A stretch of 64,000 nucleotides of DNA from Azorinus chamasolen (Eukaryota; Mollusca; Bivalvia; Cardiida; Solecurtidae): contig OY755243.1 of the NCBI GenBank assembly GCA_963576725.1, positions 74,608,106 through 74,672,105 on the forward strand, read 5' to 3'. The position numbers were made by a program, and so were the translations under genes. Below are positions 47,501 to 54,697 of the stretch, in pieces (positions within the stretch are counted from its first letter, which is position 1; each line of letters begins with the position of its first letter). Below the pieces are notes generated by a model. It saw only the letters and a list, made by a program, of their open reading frames with translations, was not told where the DNA came from and searched no databases.

Positions 47501-47585
47501 TGAGGCTAAATTTGTGAGTCTCAACAGCAAATGTATATCCCGAGAGGACAATATTGATAAACCAAAGTTTGTTACAGACATTCAT
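35324..47585 (-). CDS. PAN-EGF-GON secreted protein gene, copy 2 (six exons recognised)
   Basis: Minus-strand exons: 47585-47268 (signal + PAN/Apple), 45981-45889 (EGF-like), 44641-44495, 39943-39849, 37218-37054 and 35560-35324 (GON). Phases agree 0/0 between exons 1 and 2, then 1/1, 0/0 and 0/0 for the GON exons. Only the EGF-to-GON junction does not match (phase 0 to 1), so at least one small exon is missing from the model. The product would be about 350 residues. The GON domain, known from ADAMTS9/20 and GON-1, is complete, but no metalloprotease or thrombospondin repeat is visible. Introns are full of MITEs. Function unknown; an extracellular binding role is inference. Confidence 0.7.
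35680..36090. mobile_element. Mariner-like MITE with a family-A MITE nested in it
   Basis: Outer element: 'tagaacctctccaaaccgg' at about 35689, and its inverted end 'ccggtttagagaggtatta' at about 36075, with inner arms ggtggcagctta / ttaagcagccacctgcc. Family A sits inside at about 35750-35975 (cccattaccttataggctat ... 'aatatgaaggaatgggttaa'). Confidence 0.7.
36384..36700. mobile_element. TIR element R (~315 bp, ~85-bp arms)
   Basis: Left arm 'gtctagatggtctaaaaagt ... ggccgatttagtgttatatt', right arm its complement (aatataacactaaatcggcc ... 'actttttagaccatctagac'). The spacer is about 150 bp. Lies in the last intron of the gene. Confidence 0.75.
37054..37218 (-). CDS. Third GON exon of PAN-EGF-GON gene, copy 2
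   Basis: A 165-nt exon (55 codons), acceptor gtag at 37219-20, donor GTAAGA, phase 0/0. Encodes NMTILPGDFTFSDHD, FGLGSACFAS, GSFNIDTTGTGLIIDPS. It aligns in order with the mid-GON segment ending in the GTG(L) block. The neighbouring open frame at 37468-37286 has its own GTAAGT donor but does not fit the phases, so I left it out. Confidence 0.75.
37425..37628. mobile_element. MITE family A
   Basis: 'aacccattccctcataggct' ... 'gtcaatatgagggaatgggttaa'; the centre is reduced to 'aaatagagcacgctctattt'. Confidence 0.75.
37744..38060. mobile_element. Mariner/pogo-like foldback element
   Basis: Starts 'cagtgaaccctcattaaacc' and runs to about 38060 where 'cgtcgtaatgagggttg' is the inverted end. Inner arms 'aggtgatcgcttaatgcaga' / 'tgtattaagcgatcacct' recall families E and F. 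Confidence 0.6.
38388..39000. mobile_element. Two MITE family A copies in direct orientation
   Basis: Copy at 38388-38622 (aacccattccctcatattga ... 'ggtaatgggtta', dyad tttgctcctatattagcaaa) and copy at 38753-39000 (aacccattcccttatattga ..., with a short internal duplication of 'cgactctgtaaaagtcactt'). Both have near-perfect arms ccattgtgataaatagagca. Confidence 0.8.
39001..39848. other. Intron sequence, no further element recognised
   Basis: Part of the intron between GON exons 2 and 3. 39.58-39.65 kb ('gtgaccatttgttac ... cgagacgattctaaagaatggtcac') resembles the words at 16.03-16.06 kb (cgattctaaagagtggtcac), a dispersed repeat of unknown type. Confidence 0.4.
39849..39943 (-). CDS. Second GON exon of PAN-EGF-GON gene, copy 2
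   Basis: 95-nt exon, acceptor gcag, donor GTACGT, entering in phase 1 and leaving in phase 0. The split codon with the previous exon gives Cys (T|GT). Encodes NNHASVGGADENVPYWQPTY and ILFTKVGFNIQ. Confidence 0.75.
40309..40545. mobile_element. MITE family C
   Basis: ataaccctttacttcataga; core gaatagacccagatcagacg, dyad ggctcctgtaggagc, gaccagggtttgttctgttt. Right end not clear. Confidence 0.6.
40546..41830. repeat. Tandem array, ~170-180-bp unit, with gacggacagacagac tail
   Basis: Five to six units with 'tctaagttaaaagggggcat', 'cttgcctacaggtgaagctt', 'gtgatggtgaacaagtgttc' and 'ttatgtaaataagtggactt', followed by two units of a second type ('ccgggacttggcaggctact') and a gacggacagacagac tail. 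Sits in an intron of the gene; non-coding. Confidence 0.85.
42105..42290. mobile_element. MITE family D (full length)
   Basis: tctctttcactgccaatgtc at the left; core 'agtttggatccagaagagag ... ctcggcgtcttatcaggatc'; right end 'gtagcagacgacaaaagttgg' and 'gcagcgaaagagttaa'. TTAA/CCC-type ends; it shares its right TTAA with the family-A copy that follows. Confidence 0.65.
42291..42490. mobile_element. MITE family A (centre deleted)
   Basis: acccactcccgcatattgac ... 'cctttgaggtaatgggttaa'; the right half of the central palindrome is missing. Confidence 0.7.
42640..43075. mobile_element. MITE family F followed by MITE family A
   Basis: 42.65-42.80 kb: 'ttcttaagcggtcattga', 'ttgtaggagatttctgca', 'cctgcattaagctaccgtct'. 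42.85-43.07 kb: 'ccttttcctccataaaaaac', gaaaccattgtgataaatag, 'ttatggaggaatggggg'. Confidence 0.65.
43380..43870. repeat. 160-bp tandem dimer with gacggacggacg tail
   Basis: 'aaagggccacaactcctaa' at 43431 and again at 43591; 'acatggctatcgaactt / acatggctatcaaactg' 160 bp apart. Followed by cagacggacggacgtacgta and a 'gggggcatacatat' end. The open frames here (up to 128 aa) have no domain. 43.84-44.07 kb is a diverged match to 62.33-62.65 kb. Confidence 0.75.
44125..44335. mobile_element. MITE family A
   Basis: ttttgacgactctgtaaaag, arms 'gaaactgttgtgatacatag / tatttattacaatggtttc', dyad catataggagc, right end 'cctatgaggtaatgggta'. Confidence 0.7.
44336..44480. mobile_element. MITE family F
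   Basis: 'gcttaatgcagggcaaaaat', 'agcttctataggtgctttt', 'ctgtattaagctaccacctg'. Homologous position to the copy at 1.84 kb. Confidence 0.7.
44495..44641 (-). CDS. First GON exon of PAN-EGF-GON gene, copy 2
   Basis: 147 nt, acceptor tctag, donor GTAAGT, phase 1/1. Encodes SCEMVKHMSPEYGDGEYWLY, KVYCHNMTTAYPKEYIT. Nearly identical to the exon at 2.05-2.19 kb. The flanking introns also match, through the 'cagtcgtttc...tgtcatcaacctttttaat' stretch. Confidence 0.8.
44800..45415. mobile_element. MITE cluster (D, mariner-like, A) in intron
   Basis: 44.80-44.95 kb: family D ('ctctcggcgtctcatctaga'). 44.98-45.175 kb: cagtagaacccctctaatgc ... 'gcaaggatttactgta' with inner palindrome arms ggtggttgattaatgcagga / 'acattaagctaccacctgc'. 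45.18-45.41 kb: family A, diverged (attccctcctagtgacacat ... 'gggggaatgagttaa'). Confidence 0.7.
45487..45585. repeat. Imperfect inverted repeat
   Basis: 'ggttataaaacttctgagtc' with 'agactctgacc' and '...aaacgttttatagcctcg': nested short inverted repeats around 'gagcaagctc'. Confidence 0.5.
45889..45981 (-). CDS. EGF-like exon of PAN-EGF-GON gene, copy 2
   Basis: 93 nt, acceptor taag at 45982-83, donor GTATGT, phase 0/0. Encodes DACAKKPCRPGHKC and CLSKGLQHICMC. The spacing C-x4-C-x5-C-x8-C-x-C is that of the first five cysteines of an EGF domain; the sixth would be on a following exon. A candidate acceptor gacgtccag at 45781-45789, conserved in all three loci, opens LIKDCRRPQ but I could not find a fitting donor. 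Confidence 0.7.
46476..46674. mobile_element. MITE family E, absent from the paralogous site
   Basis: cagtaaaacctctctataac ... 'ttatagaggttttata', with dyad gaacgctcctataggagcgt. Copy 1 has continuous sequence at the corresponding place (about 10.25-10.28 kb), so this element arrived after the duplication. Confidence 0.8.
46760..47140 (-). pseudogene. LINE 3' remnant, paralogue of the 10.4-kb one
   Basis: Minus strand: AIFKVPYTA, then RRDDVVLAHCSIGHSHI, and after a break CVDLAIIRRKYFDSMHMLFN. A RNase H-end and C-terminal region of a LINE, shared with copy 1 and therefore older than the gene duplication. Confidence 0.7.
47268..47585 (-). CDS. Signal peptide + PAN/Apple exon of PAN-EGF-GON gene, copy 2
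   Basis: 318 nt, phase 0 at a GTAAGG donor. Start chosen at 47585 (MNVCNKLWFINIVLSGYTFA, a likely signal peptide); an in-frame ATG 11 codons upstream (47618) would put a less typical leader ahead. PAN-like cysteines at residues 53, 57, 63 and 75 (SKCAMECFAETKC; GQWCEL). Six-Cys PAN domains have more cysteines, so this is a minimal or diverged PAN/Apple module. Confidence 0.8.
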
Positions 47586-47618
47586 TGTGAAAATCGGAAT
47601 ATAGTATGATAGGTGCAA

Positions 47619-48060
47619 GCTGGAATGTTAATCTTTTAATAAAATCCAGTCCTATAGGAGTCGTTTAATCAGGAACTGTTCTGTTTGCTTTTGACATAGA
47701 TCTGATCCGACAGTTTTGTAAATGCAAACTATTCCCTTGAAAAGTTTGCCTTGTAACAATACGTTAATAGAGTGACACATTTACGCCAAACTTTCCATCC
47801 GGGAAATGATGAACTACACTAAAACCTAACCAGAAAAATATCACCTCAATGTGAAGATTTAGTTTTGAACTAACACTGTAACCGACAAATATGTACAGCG
47901 GCGGACCACACCACTTTAAAGAGTATCCCAATCAATTGAACATCAGGCGGGACAAATACATGGTGATTAACGATTTTACGTTCGTTTTGCTATGCTGGTT
48001 TTGTAACCTCGGACACGGGCTAATGAATTAATCCTTACAACGCTGATTTTTTAATTGGAC
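47619..48060. other. Upstream region of copy 2
   Basis: Likely promoter side of the second gene; homologous in part to 11.69-12.05 kb ('tcctataggagtcgtttaatcagg' against 'tatgagccgtttgatcagg'). No core promoter element could be assigned. Confidence 0.4.
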
Positions 48061-48061
48061 T

Positions 48062-48245
48062 ATTCCTTATTTCAAACAGGTCAAGCTTATGGTGAATATT
48101 TAGGGATTTGTTTCCCAAAGAAAATTGTAACATGACAAACAGTGCAGACCCTGATGAAAAAGGCTCCTGTAGGAGCCCTCTCATCTGGGTCTACACTGTT
48201 TGCAAAGGACATTAATGAGTCGTGTCCCACAAAGTTAAGGGTTAA
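48062..48245. mobile_element. MITE family P (solo)
   Basis: 'atttagggatttgtttccc', gcagaccctgatgaaaaagg, dyad ggctcctgtaggagcc, ctcatctgggtctacactgt, 'gtgtcccacaaagttaagg'. Same family as the inverted pair at 25.9-26.3 kb. Confidence 0.65.
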
Positions 48246-48344
48246 AACATATTGGCAAATGTCAGTTATCGGCGAGATATTACTCACACTTCTGACAGAG
48301 ATATAAACACTACTGATATGATTGGAGAATAATATTTATACGAG

Positions 48345-48460
48345 TTCGACGAATCACATTTATTTCCTACGCAATATTGGTTACCGTTTTTCATTTCCTA
48401 CGCAATATTGGTTACCGTTTTTATTTCCTACGCAATATTGGTTACACTTTTTTTGTCCAG
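48345..48460. repeat. Short direct repeat, three copies
   Basis: 'atttcctacgcaatattggttac' type unit repeated three times with 31-36-bp spacing; single copy also at 14569-14590. Non-coding. Confidence 0.7.
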
Positions 48461-48804
48461 TAGGAGCCGTCTGATCGGTGTCTTTTTGCTTATGATATTG
48501 AACCGTTTCTGTAATGACCAAAACGTCTTTTACACATGTCCTATCAACACATCTGATTAATATTCATGATGTCATCATTTCTTACATTAATTTTTCATGG
48601 AGTTAGGTGTTGTCAAATCAGACTAAACTAAATTTGCAGTAGAACAACTCATAGAAGGCATTATATGTCCATGTTCATATAAACGTGTTTTTATGCATTA
48701 GCAAACAGAGTAGATCCTGATCAGGGCATTCTCTGTTTGCTAATGACATTTGAAAGATCTGTTTCTTTACTTTCTAAAATGGCAACAATGCACATGTTTG
48801 GCTA

Positions 48805-49245
48805 CTTACTGTTCCAAGGAGGTACTCCTGCTTTCACCCTATGATCAACTTTGGTATCTAATATGCTCAATGTTTAACCTTTCGCTTGCTAATCGCGTCA
48901 ATATACCTACCTGTAAATAGTGAAGACCCAGATGAGACAGCTCCTGCAGGAGCTGTCTCATCAGGGTCTGCATTATTTACAAGTTGATTGTGCAACCAGT
49001 GCACTCCACAGCAGTGACTGCAAAGCGAACTACGTTTACACAGTGAATATATATGTATTTATACAACAGGGCATGGATAAAGAAGGAGAAATGTATTTTA
49101 ATATTCAGCAAGCGAAGAGTTAATGTTTCACGTCTTTGCATGCGTCCTGTTAGGTTTTATCTTGTGACTCTGTCGTTTCTTATTTGGTGGTGTTTGGTGC
49201 GGTGTCCTTTTGTATGTTGCTCTCCCTGTTTGACTGTTTTTCCAC
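48805..49245 (+). repeat. Dispersed repeat N, copy 3, split by MITE B
   Basis: 'ctgttccaaggaggtactcc' ... 'aatatgctcaatgtttaa' before the MITE, and 'tgtttcacgtctttgcatgc ... ggtgtttggtgcggtgtcc' after it. Compared with copies 1 and 2, the MITE with a duplicated TTAA is exactly the difference. Confidence 0.75.
48876..49122 (-). mobile_element. MITE family B inserted in repeat N (TTAA duplication)
   Basis: Between two TTAA: cctttcgcttgctaatcgcg ... 'cagcaagcgaagag'. Centre acagctcctgcaggagctgt with perfect 21-bp arms. The uninterrupted N copies read ...tgTTTAATG..., so TTAA is the target duplication. Confidence 0.85.
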
Positions 49246-49599
49246 GTTTCATTATAACCATTTTGTCCATGCATATTCAGTAGGTATTGAAATTTGCAAT
49301 AATCATAGAACAGGGAAAGGGTTAACCGATTATGAAAATGTGTGCTTTGGAGCTACCCTTATAATCATTAATCGCTATCTGTCCATCTGCAAATCGCCTC
49401 GCATTTGCAAGTAGCTTTGATCCAGATTAGAAGTGGCGTGCCATCATGCTAGAAGCTGCTTGACACACGGTCAATAGTTTCTCAGAAGCTTGGTAGTCAA
49501 ACATTGTACTTTATCTAAAAACTGAGCAGATAAGTTTTTCGCTGATAACAGTCAACAGAATTAGTACGCTCGATTTATTACTCTGGCATATATATGTAC

Positions 49600-49766
49600 G
49601 GTCTATTTTATGGTCAGTATGCAGCACACATGATTATGTTCGATCTATTAGCCAGTCAGTATGTAAATGTAAGCTATATCTTACTTTGTTATGTTCGATT
49701 TGTTAGCCAGTGTGACAGTATGTACATGTAAGCTATATCTTACTTTGTAATGTTCGATCTGTCAAA
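49600..49766. repeat. 55-bp satellite units (left of element K)
   Basis: 'attagccagtcagtatgtaa', 'tgtaagctatatcttacttt' repeated about three times; continues at 50503-50610. The same satellite in reverse orientation is at 57.79-58.11 kb. Confidence 0.75.
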
Positions 49767-50502
49767 GGGGCCGTCACACCATGACATTCTGGTCAACGTT
49801 CTCTGAACGATTCAATCGTTCAATTTTTGAGCGTTCTAGAAAGATGATGACACATCTGGCGTGTGATAAACGTGTACCTAACGCATGACTAGCGTGTGTC
49901 TTACGCGCGAGAAGCGTGTAACAGCGACCAAGTAAGATACCCCTGAAAACCATTAGCGTGTGCTGACGTGCCACTGACGCACAGCGAACGATTTGTGAAC
50001 GTTAGACGAGCGTGTTGAGCGTGTGACTAACGTGTGAATAACGACAGAATAGCATTTTGACGTTCGTTTGACTTTAGTCACACGCTGCGTGCGCTAGGGG
50101 ACCGTTCAGCGGTCGTTGACAGGTCGCCATTGAGTCGTCACTGCAAAGCAAACGATTAGTAACAACCAAGTAACGCTAGAGTAACGACTGACTCACGATA
50201 TCCGAACGCGTGCAACGCTCATCGAACGTTAGTTCAACGTTCCATTAACGTTATTAAACGTTCTTCGGTGTTTAAAATTAAACGTTGAAGAACGCTGGTC
50301 TCAGTGAGAACTTTTGCGCATGTTCAAAACAAAATTTCGGACCAGCGTTCTCCGCCGATTCCCGGCGATCAACGACGTTCACTAGCGTTCACAAGCGTTC
50401 ACACAACGCTCTTCTGGCGCTATTCCAGCGACCATGGGCGACTACCAACGTTTCCTCAAACGCCAGAGAACGCTGACCAGAACGTCATGGTGTGACGGGC
50501 CC
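49767..50502. mobile_element. 736-bp TIR element K with AACG-rich interior
   Basis: Left end ggggccgtcacaccatgaca, then 'ttctggtcaacgttctctg'; right end 'cagagaacgctgaccagaac', gtcatggtgtgacgggccc. TIR about 38 bp. Inserted within a satellite unit. The interior is packed with AACG, CGTT, GCGT and ACGC words on both strands. No transposase seen. Confidence 0.7.
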
Positions 50503-50999
50503 ATTTGCCAGTCATAATGTAAATGAAAGCTATAGCTTTCACGGTTATCTTTGATCTATTAGCCAGTCAGTATGTAAATATACATGTAAGATATATCTTA
50601 CTTTGTAATGTTGAAGGACAAAATACTGAAAACTGTTAAACGAAAATATGAAATAGTGGATCATTGTACTGGTCTTCACGGTCTCCAACTGATTCGTGAC
50701 AATAAATACGCTATTCCTACGCATTTACCCGTTTTTCTACGCGTAAGAAACGGGTAGTGAACGGTAAACGAACGGTTACGTGATAAACCGTTTACAGACA
50801 CGATTATACCAGAGATGTTGCGGTAGGTGCATAAGTTTTCCGTTTCATTCAGAGATTTCGGATCTTATCGATGATAGCCGTTTTCAAAAAGGTCCGAATG
50901 AAACGGGTTAGCCAAAATAAGAATCGATTTGTCACTCAACGAACGTTTAGCGGTTCAGTCCCGGCTAGTGTCGACGATTTGCTCATTTAGGGAACGATA

Positions 51000-51470
51000 T
51001 GTTCTTAAATTTTACACTAACAGGCTCGGCTCCTCTTCCGTCTGATCTAGGTCTACTCTGTTTTCAAAGTCGAAGAAAGGCGTATTTATAAAGGAAAGGG
51101 TTAATAATGTCCTATTGATGTTAGTCTTTAGCCTGCTGCAAAGCGTTAGTCTTTAGCCTGCTGCAAACGGGTTGTATACAAATAAGACGCAGGGTGACTC
51201 AGCGTCTCGTCAGGATCCAAGTTGTTTGATACTATGGCCGTGTTATTACCCCTTCCCTTCATATTAACGCGTTTGCACGCATTTGCACACATAGTAGACC
51301 CAGATCAGGGTCTGCTCTGTTTGCTAATGGAATTTGAAAGGTCTGTTTCTTTACTTTCTGAAATGGCTACAATAATCCACTTTCCATATTTCGTTCAAAC
51401 TATTTTGTCCATAGATATTCAGAAGGCAATGGAATCTTGAATAAACATAGAACAGGGAAAGGGTTCAAAC
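51000..51470. mobile_element. MITE cluster: C, D, C
   Basis: 51.02-51.10 kb partial C ('cgtctgatctaggtctactc'). 51.18-51.23 kb partial D ('actcagcgtctcgtcaggat'). 51.24-51.468 kb family C without its palindromic core (cccttcccttcatattaacg ... aaacatagaacagggaaagg), showing the family's right end 'tagaacagggaaaggg'. Confidence 0.65.
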
Positions 51471-51539
51471 AGATGGGTGACATTTTCTATCGACAAAAGC
51501 TTGCTCAGCAGGCGAAATGTTGACTTGTACTATATACAG

Positions 51540-51980
51540 TAGAACCTGAACCGGTTTAAACCCCGAGTGGTGATTTTGCCACTGACCGTTCCAAGGCGGT
51601 ACTCTCTCTGTCACCCTTGCTTTTGTGTTTGTTTTATGTCTTTGCGCCTTTGTGTTTGTGCCTTTGTTCATGTTTGATGTTTTTGTCTCGTGTGTTTGTG
51701 TGTACGCGCGTGTGTGTTTGGCTGCTTGGAGGTGTTGCTTGCTTTCTGCTGGGTATTTTGGTGTTGGTTGCGTTTTGTATGTGTCTTTTCCTGCTTGACT
51801 TAACTACCTCTTCATTAAGTTGTCATCAAAAAGAGGTTTAATTATGAGTATGTAAGGCAATTGGTAGCTTAATGCAGGTCAAAAGTAATGCAAAAAGCTC
51901 CTATAGGAGCTTTCTGCATTGCTTTTGATCTGCATTAAGCGACCCACGTGCTTTTTAGACGCCTATATATATAGATGTTC
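51540..51980. repeat. Repeat N-like segment and MITE family F
   Basis: 51.54-51.81 kb: 'accggtttaaaccccgagtg', 'ccactgaccgttccaaggcg', 'tttttcctgcttgactt' (as at 26.80-27.06 kb). 51.82-51.97 kb: family F with near-perfect arms gcttaatgcaggtcaaaagt and dyad aaagctcctataggagcttt. Confidence 0.7.
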
Positions 51981-53330
51981 AATAAATAGATAGCCAATTA
52001 GGACATGTTATTCTGTAACAGTAATGTGATCAGCTAGAGTTTGCCTAAATGCAAGTCTTCCTGAAAGGAACGATTGTACCGCCTTTAGGTTTTCATTTAC
52101 AGCAACATACATGCAATGTCAAAATAAGTCGAAGTGTTACGATCACTTTGATATTAGTTACATGATTGACAGGCGAAACAAACCACATTTACGTATTCAT
52201 ATCTGGAAACATATTGATTATTTAAATGTAGTTTTATCCTTTTGCAAATGAATTAAAAAATTAATTCAACCCTTTCACTGCCAAACCCTGTCGTCTGCTA
52301 CCTTTGTCGTCTGCTACAAATTTTCATTTTTTTTATTTTCTTCATTTTTATTTCAAAAACATAGTAACAGTAACCAACAGTTTGGACCCTATCGATACAA
52401 TGGGTCTTTTGGATTGATGTATTCCCTGAATATTTGATGATACTGTATGAAACAGGCTCCACCCGGAGACACACAATAACCCTTTCACTAGATGTCCTAT
52501 ATAACCGCACTGAACCTGTGGTAGCTCATTATTTGCCCTTGATTTGAATCTAATCTCCATTAACCATTGCCCCGATGTATACTAAATATTATTATACTGC
52601 AAAGTAAAATCCTCAATTCTGATTGGTTAACTAGCCGTGTACGTGAGTCCATGTACCCTGTGAGCTGACAGTGTACATGGAAATTCCCCATGGTAGGCCC
52701 CACACAACAAAATGACCTACTTCTCCACTCGGCTAAACAGTACTGTAGCAAAATTCATAATAGACAACTATCGAAACGTAAACAACAAAATGCAGAAATG
52801 AATTAAAAAACGATATTGTTTGAAATGATCAATAAAACAGTTTTTAGATGAGTTATTATAAAGTCCAGCCATCTATAATAATAGGAACGCCGATGAAATA
52901 GTGCCGTCACGAAAATATTCATGAAGGGTAAAAAACTGGATCGAAAACTGTAAATAAGGAAATGATGGAATAAAAGGAAAATGAAAACATTCCTCTACAC
53001 CAAAGAACCAAGAATGACATTGCTAAATCTAGAAATGTAGACTGCTTCAAATATTAAATGGCTCTATATTCCATAGTGTTTTGTTTTAAACAGTTAAATT
53101 ACTGTCGCTAAAACAAAATTCATACATCTGAAGCAGACGCCGGCAAACATCAACGGTACCCAACATCAATACACTAGACAAAAAACAACACAAAACCATT
53201 CAAACAACAACATTCAGGTAATTCAAAACAGGTCTAGATCTATATCACTCTCATAAATATTTATACAATAGTTGATTCGATATGTGAAAATATCTATAAT
53301 GTTTGTAATAATTGTTTATGAATAATACCT
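51981..53330. other. No gene recognised
   Basis: 52.26-52.56 kb resembles a family-D end: aaccctttcactgccaaacc, gtcgtctgctacc twice, 'aacagtttggaccctatcg'. 52.6-52.72 kb has 'tgattggttaactagccgtg' and other words recalling the palindrome at 55.4 kb. Nothing coding supported. Confidence 0.4.
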
Positions 53331-53334
53331 CAAA

Positions 53335-53445
53335 TGTGTGTGGCAGCTTAATGCAGGACAAAAGTAGCTCTACATGCAGAAAAATCTTATAGGAGCTTAA
53401 TTTCTACACTTAATTTTGCTGGCAGTAAGCTATTATGCTGTTGCC
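53335..53445. mobile_element. MITE family F (degraded)
   Basis: 'cagcttaatgcaggacaaaa', 'aatcttataggagctt', 'ggcagtaagct'. Confidence 0.55.
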
Positions 53446-53510
53446 ATTTACACAATATGTTTGTTTGAAATTAGTAAATTAGATTGACAGAAATACATTT
53501 GCATTATAAA

Positions 53511-53583
53511 TTTTCTGCTGGGACTTGAACCCAGACCTCTCACTCAGGAGAGTGAGCATTCTTGCATTGAACTACAGAAATTA
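53511..53583 (-). tRNA. tRNA-like sequence or pseudogene
   Basis: Reverse strand: acceptor TTTCTG with CAGAAA, D arm GTTC...GAAT, anticodon stem CTCAC/GTGAG, T arm CTGGG-TTCAAGT-CCCAG with a perfect B box (GGTTCAAGTCC). The anticodon loop is 8 nt (TCTCCTGA), so the identity cannot be read safely. Flanked on both sides by inverted 'aatacatttgcat' / 'atgcaaatgtatt' words. Probably a tRNA pseudogene or SINE. Confidence 0.5.
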
Positions 53584-53746
53584 TTGAATATGCAAATGTA
53601 TTATTTGTATATTATTTTATTTATTCATTCAAATTATACATGCCTGAATTAAAATATGGTTTATTAATATTATATACAGTATGAAATATAAACAAGGAAA
53701 AAACAGCAATAACAATCTGTAATATCAGATGCAAACCAATCCTATT

Positions 53747-53900
53747 TAATCCTTTCCCTCCTATAAACGTGTTTTCATGCATTTGCAAACAGAGCAGACC
53801 CAGATCAGACGGATCCTAAAGGAGCCGTCTGATCAGGGTCTACTCTGTTTGCTTATAAATGGAATTTGATAAATCTGTTTCTTTAGTTTCTAAATTTTGT
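53747..53900 (+). mobile_element. MITE family C, truncated on the right
   Basis: atcctttccctcctataaac, core arms gcaaacagagcagacccaga / tctactctgtttgc, then 'atggaatttgataaatctgt' up to 'tttctaaatttt', where Crypton sequence begins. It donates the start codon of the next ORF. Confidence 0.75.
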
Positions 53901-54677
53901 CCCGTTGAAACATTTTTAAGGTACATTTCTAAACTAAACCCAGCTTGCAACAGACTGTGGCAATACCCAAAAGAATCTTTTGACGAAAATGATTTGATAT
54001 GGTATCAAAATAGACCAATAGGCAGAGATTCTCTGTCAAAGTTCATGCAAAATCTCAGTAAAAAAATTCCTCTGTCACAGACATACACAAATCACTGTGT
54101 TCGTGTAACTGGCACATCACTTCTAAGTCAAAATCAATTTAATTCGGCCCAAATTATGTCAATTACTGGCCACAAATCTGTTTCCTCCTTGTCTGTTTAC
54201 CAAAAGGTCACAGACAAGGAGAAACAAGCCATGGGAACAGTTATCAATAGAAGTATCTTTCCAGAGAGGTCTGCATTACATGCTCTCCCTGCCACAGCTA
54301 ATGCACTAGCTCTCCCTGCTCCAGTTAATGCACCAGCTCTCTCTGTCCCATTCAATGTACCAGCCCTCCCTGCCCCAGTTAATCAACATCTCCCAATCCA
54401 TATGGCAGTTGATGCAACACAAGCTCTTCCTGTCCCAGTTAATGCCAGTCAAGCTCTCTCTGTCCCACTTAATGCAGCACAGATTGCAAGTCCTGTAAAC
54501 GCATTGGGTGTTAACCAGTATCTTGAGAATGTCAATATTGAAGACATCTTCTGCGAATTTGATCATATAAATAGTACATCTGACAAAGTGGTATCAGTTA
54601 CTGTGAAGAATCCAACAGCTCAAGTGTTCCAAGGCTGCAGCCTCTCAAATGTCACTGTGAACATTAACTACAAATAG
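53859..54677 (+). CDS. Crypton-type tyrosine recombinase C-terminal ORF (272 aa)
   Basis: Residues 1-13 come from the MITE. Residues ~14-125 are the second half of a Crypton/DUF3504 recombinase: NHCVR (HxxR; H79, R82), ITGHKS (H105), LSVYQK (Y114). Residues ~135-215 form an Ala/Pro/Val/Asn-rich region with about seven ~11-residue repeats (LPAPVNAPAL). The tail GCSLSNVTVNIN is the conserved Crypton end. Box I, with its catalytic Arg, and the SAM-like domain are missing, so strand cleavage is unlikely. The frame is fully open. Fossil fragment or adopted DNA-binding remnant; unclear. Confidence 0.7.
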   Translation: MEFDKSVSLVSKFCPVETFLRYISKLNPACNRLWQYPKESFDENDLIWYQNRPIGRDSLSKFMQNLSKKIPLSQTYTNHCVRVTGTSLLSQNQFNSAQIMSITGHKSVSSLSVYQKVTDKEKQAMGTVINRSIFPERSALHALPATANALALPAPVNAPALSVPFNVPALPAPVNQHLPIHMAVDATQALPVPVNASQALSVPLNAAQIASPVNALGVNQYLENVNIEDIFCEFDHINSTSDKVVSVTVKNPTAQVFQGCSLSNVTVNINYK

Positions 54678-54697
54678 AATCTAGTTTTAAACGCTTA

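Noticed and set aside
49774..50495. Arg/Thr-rich short frames
   Set aside because: All lie inside the AACG-rich body of element K and mirror its k-mers.
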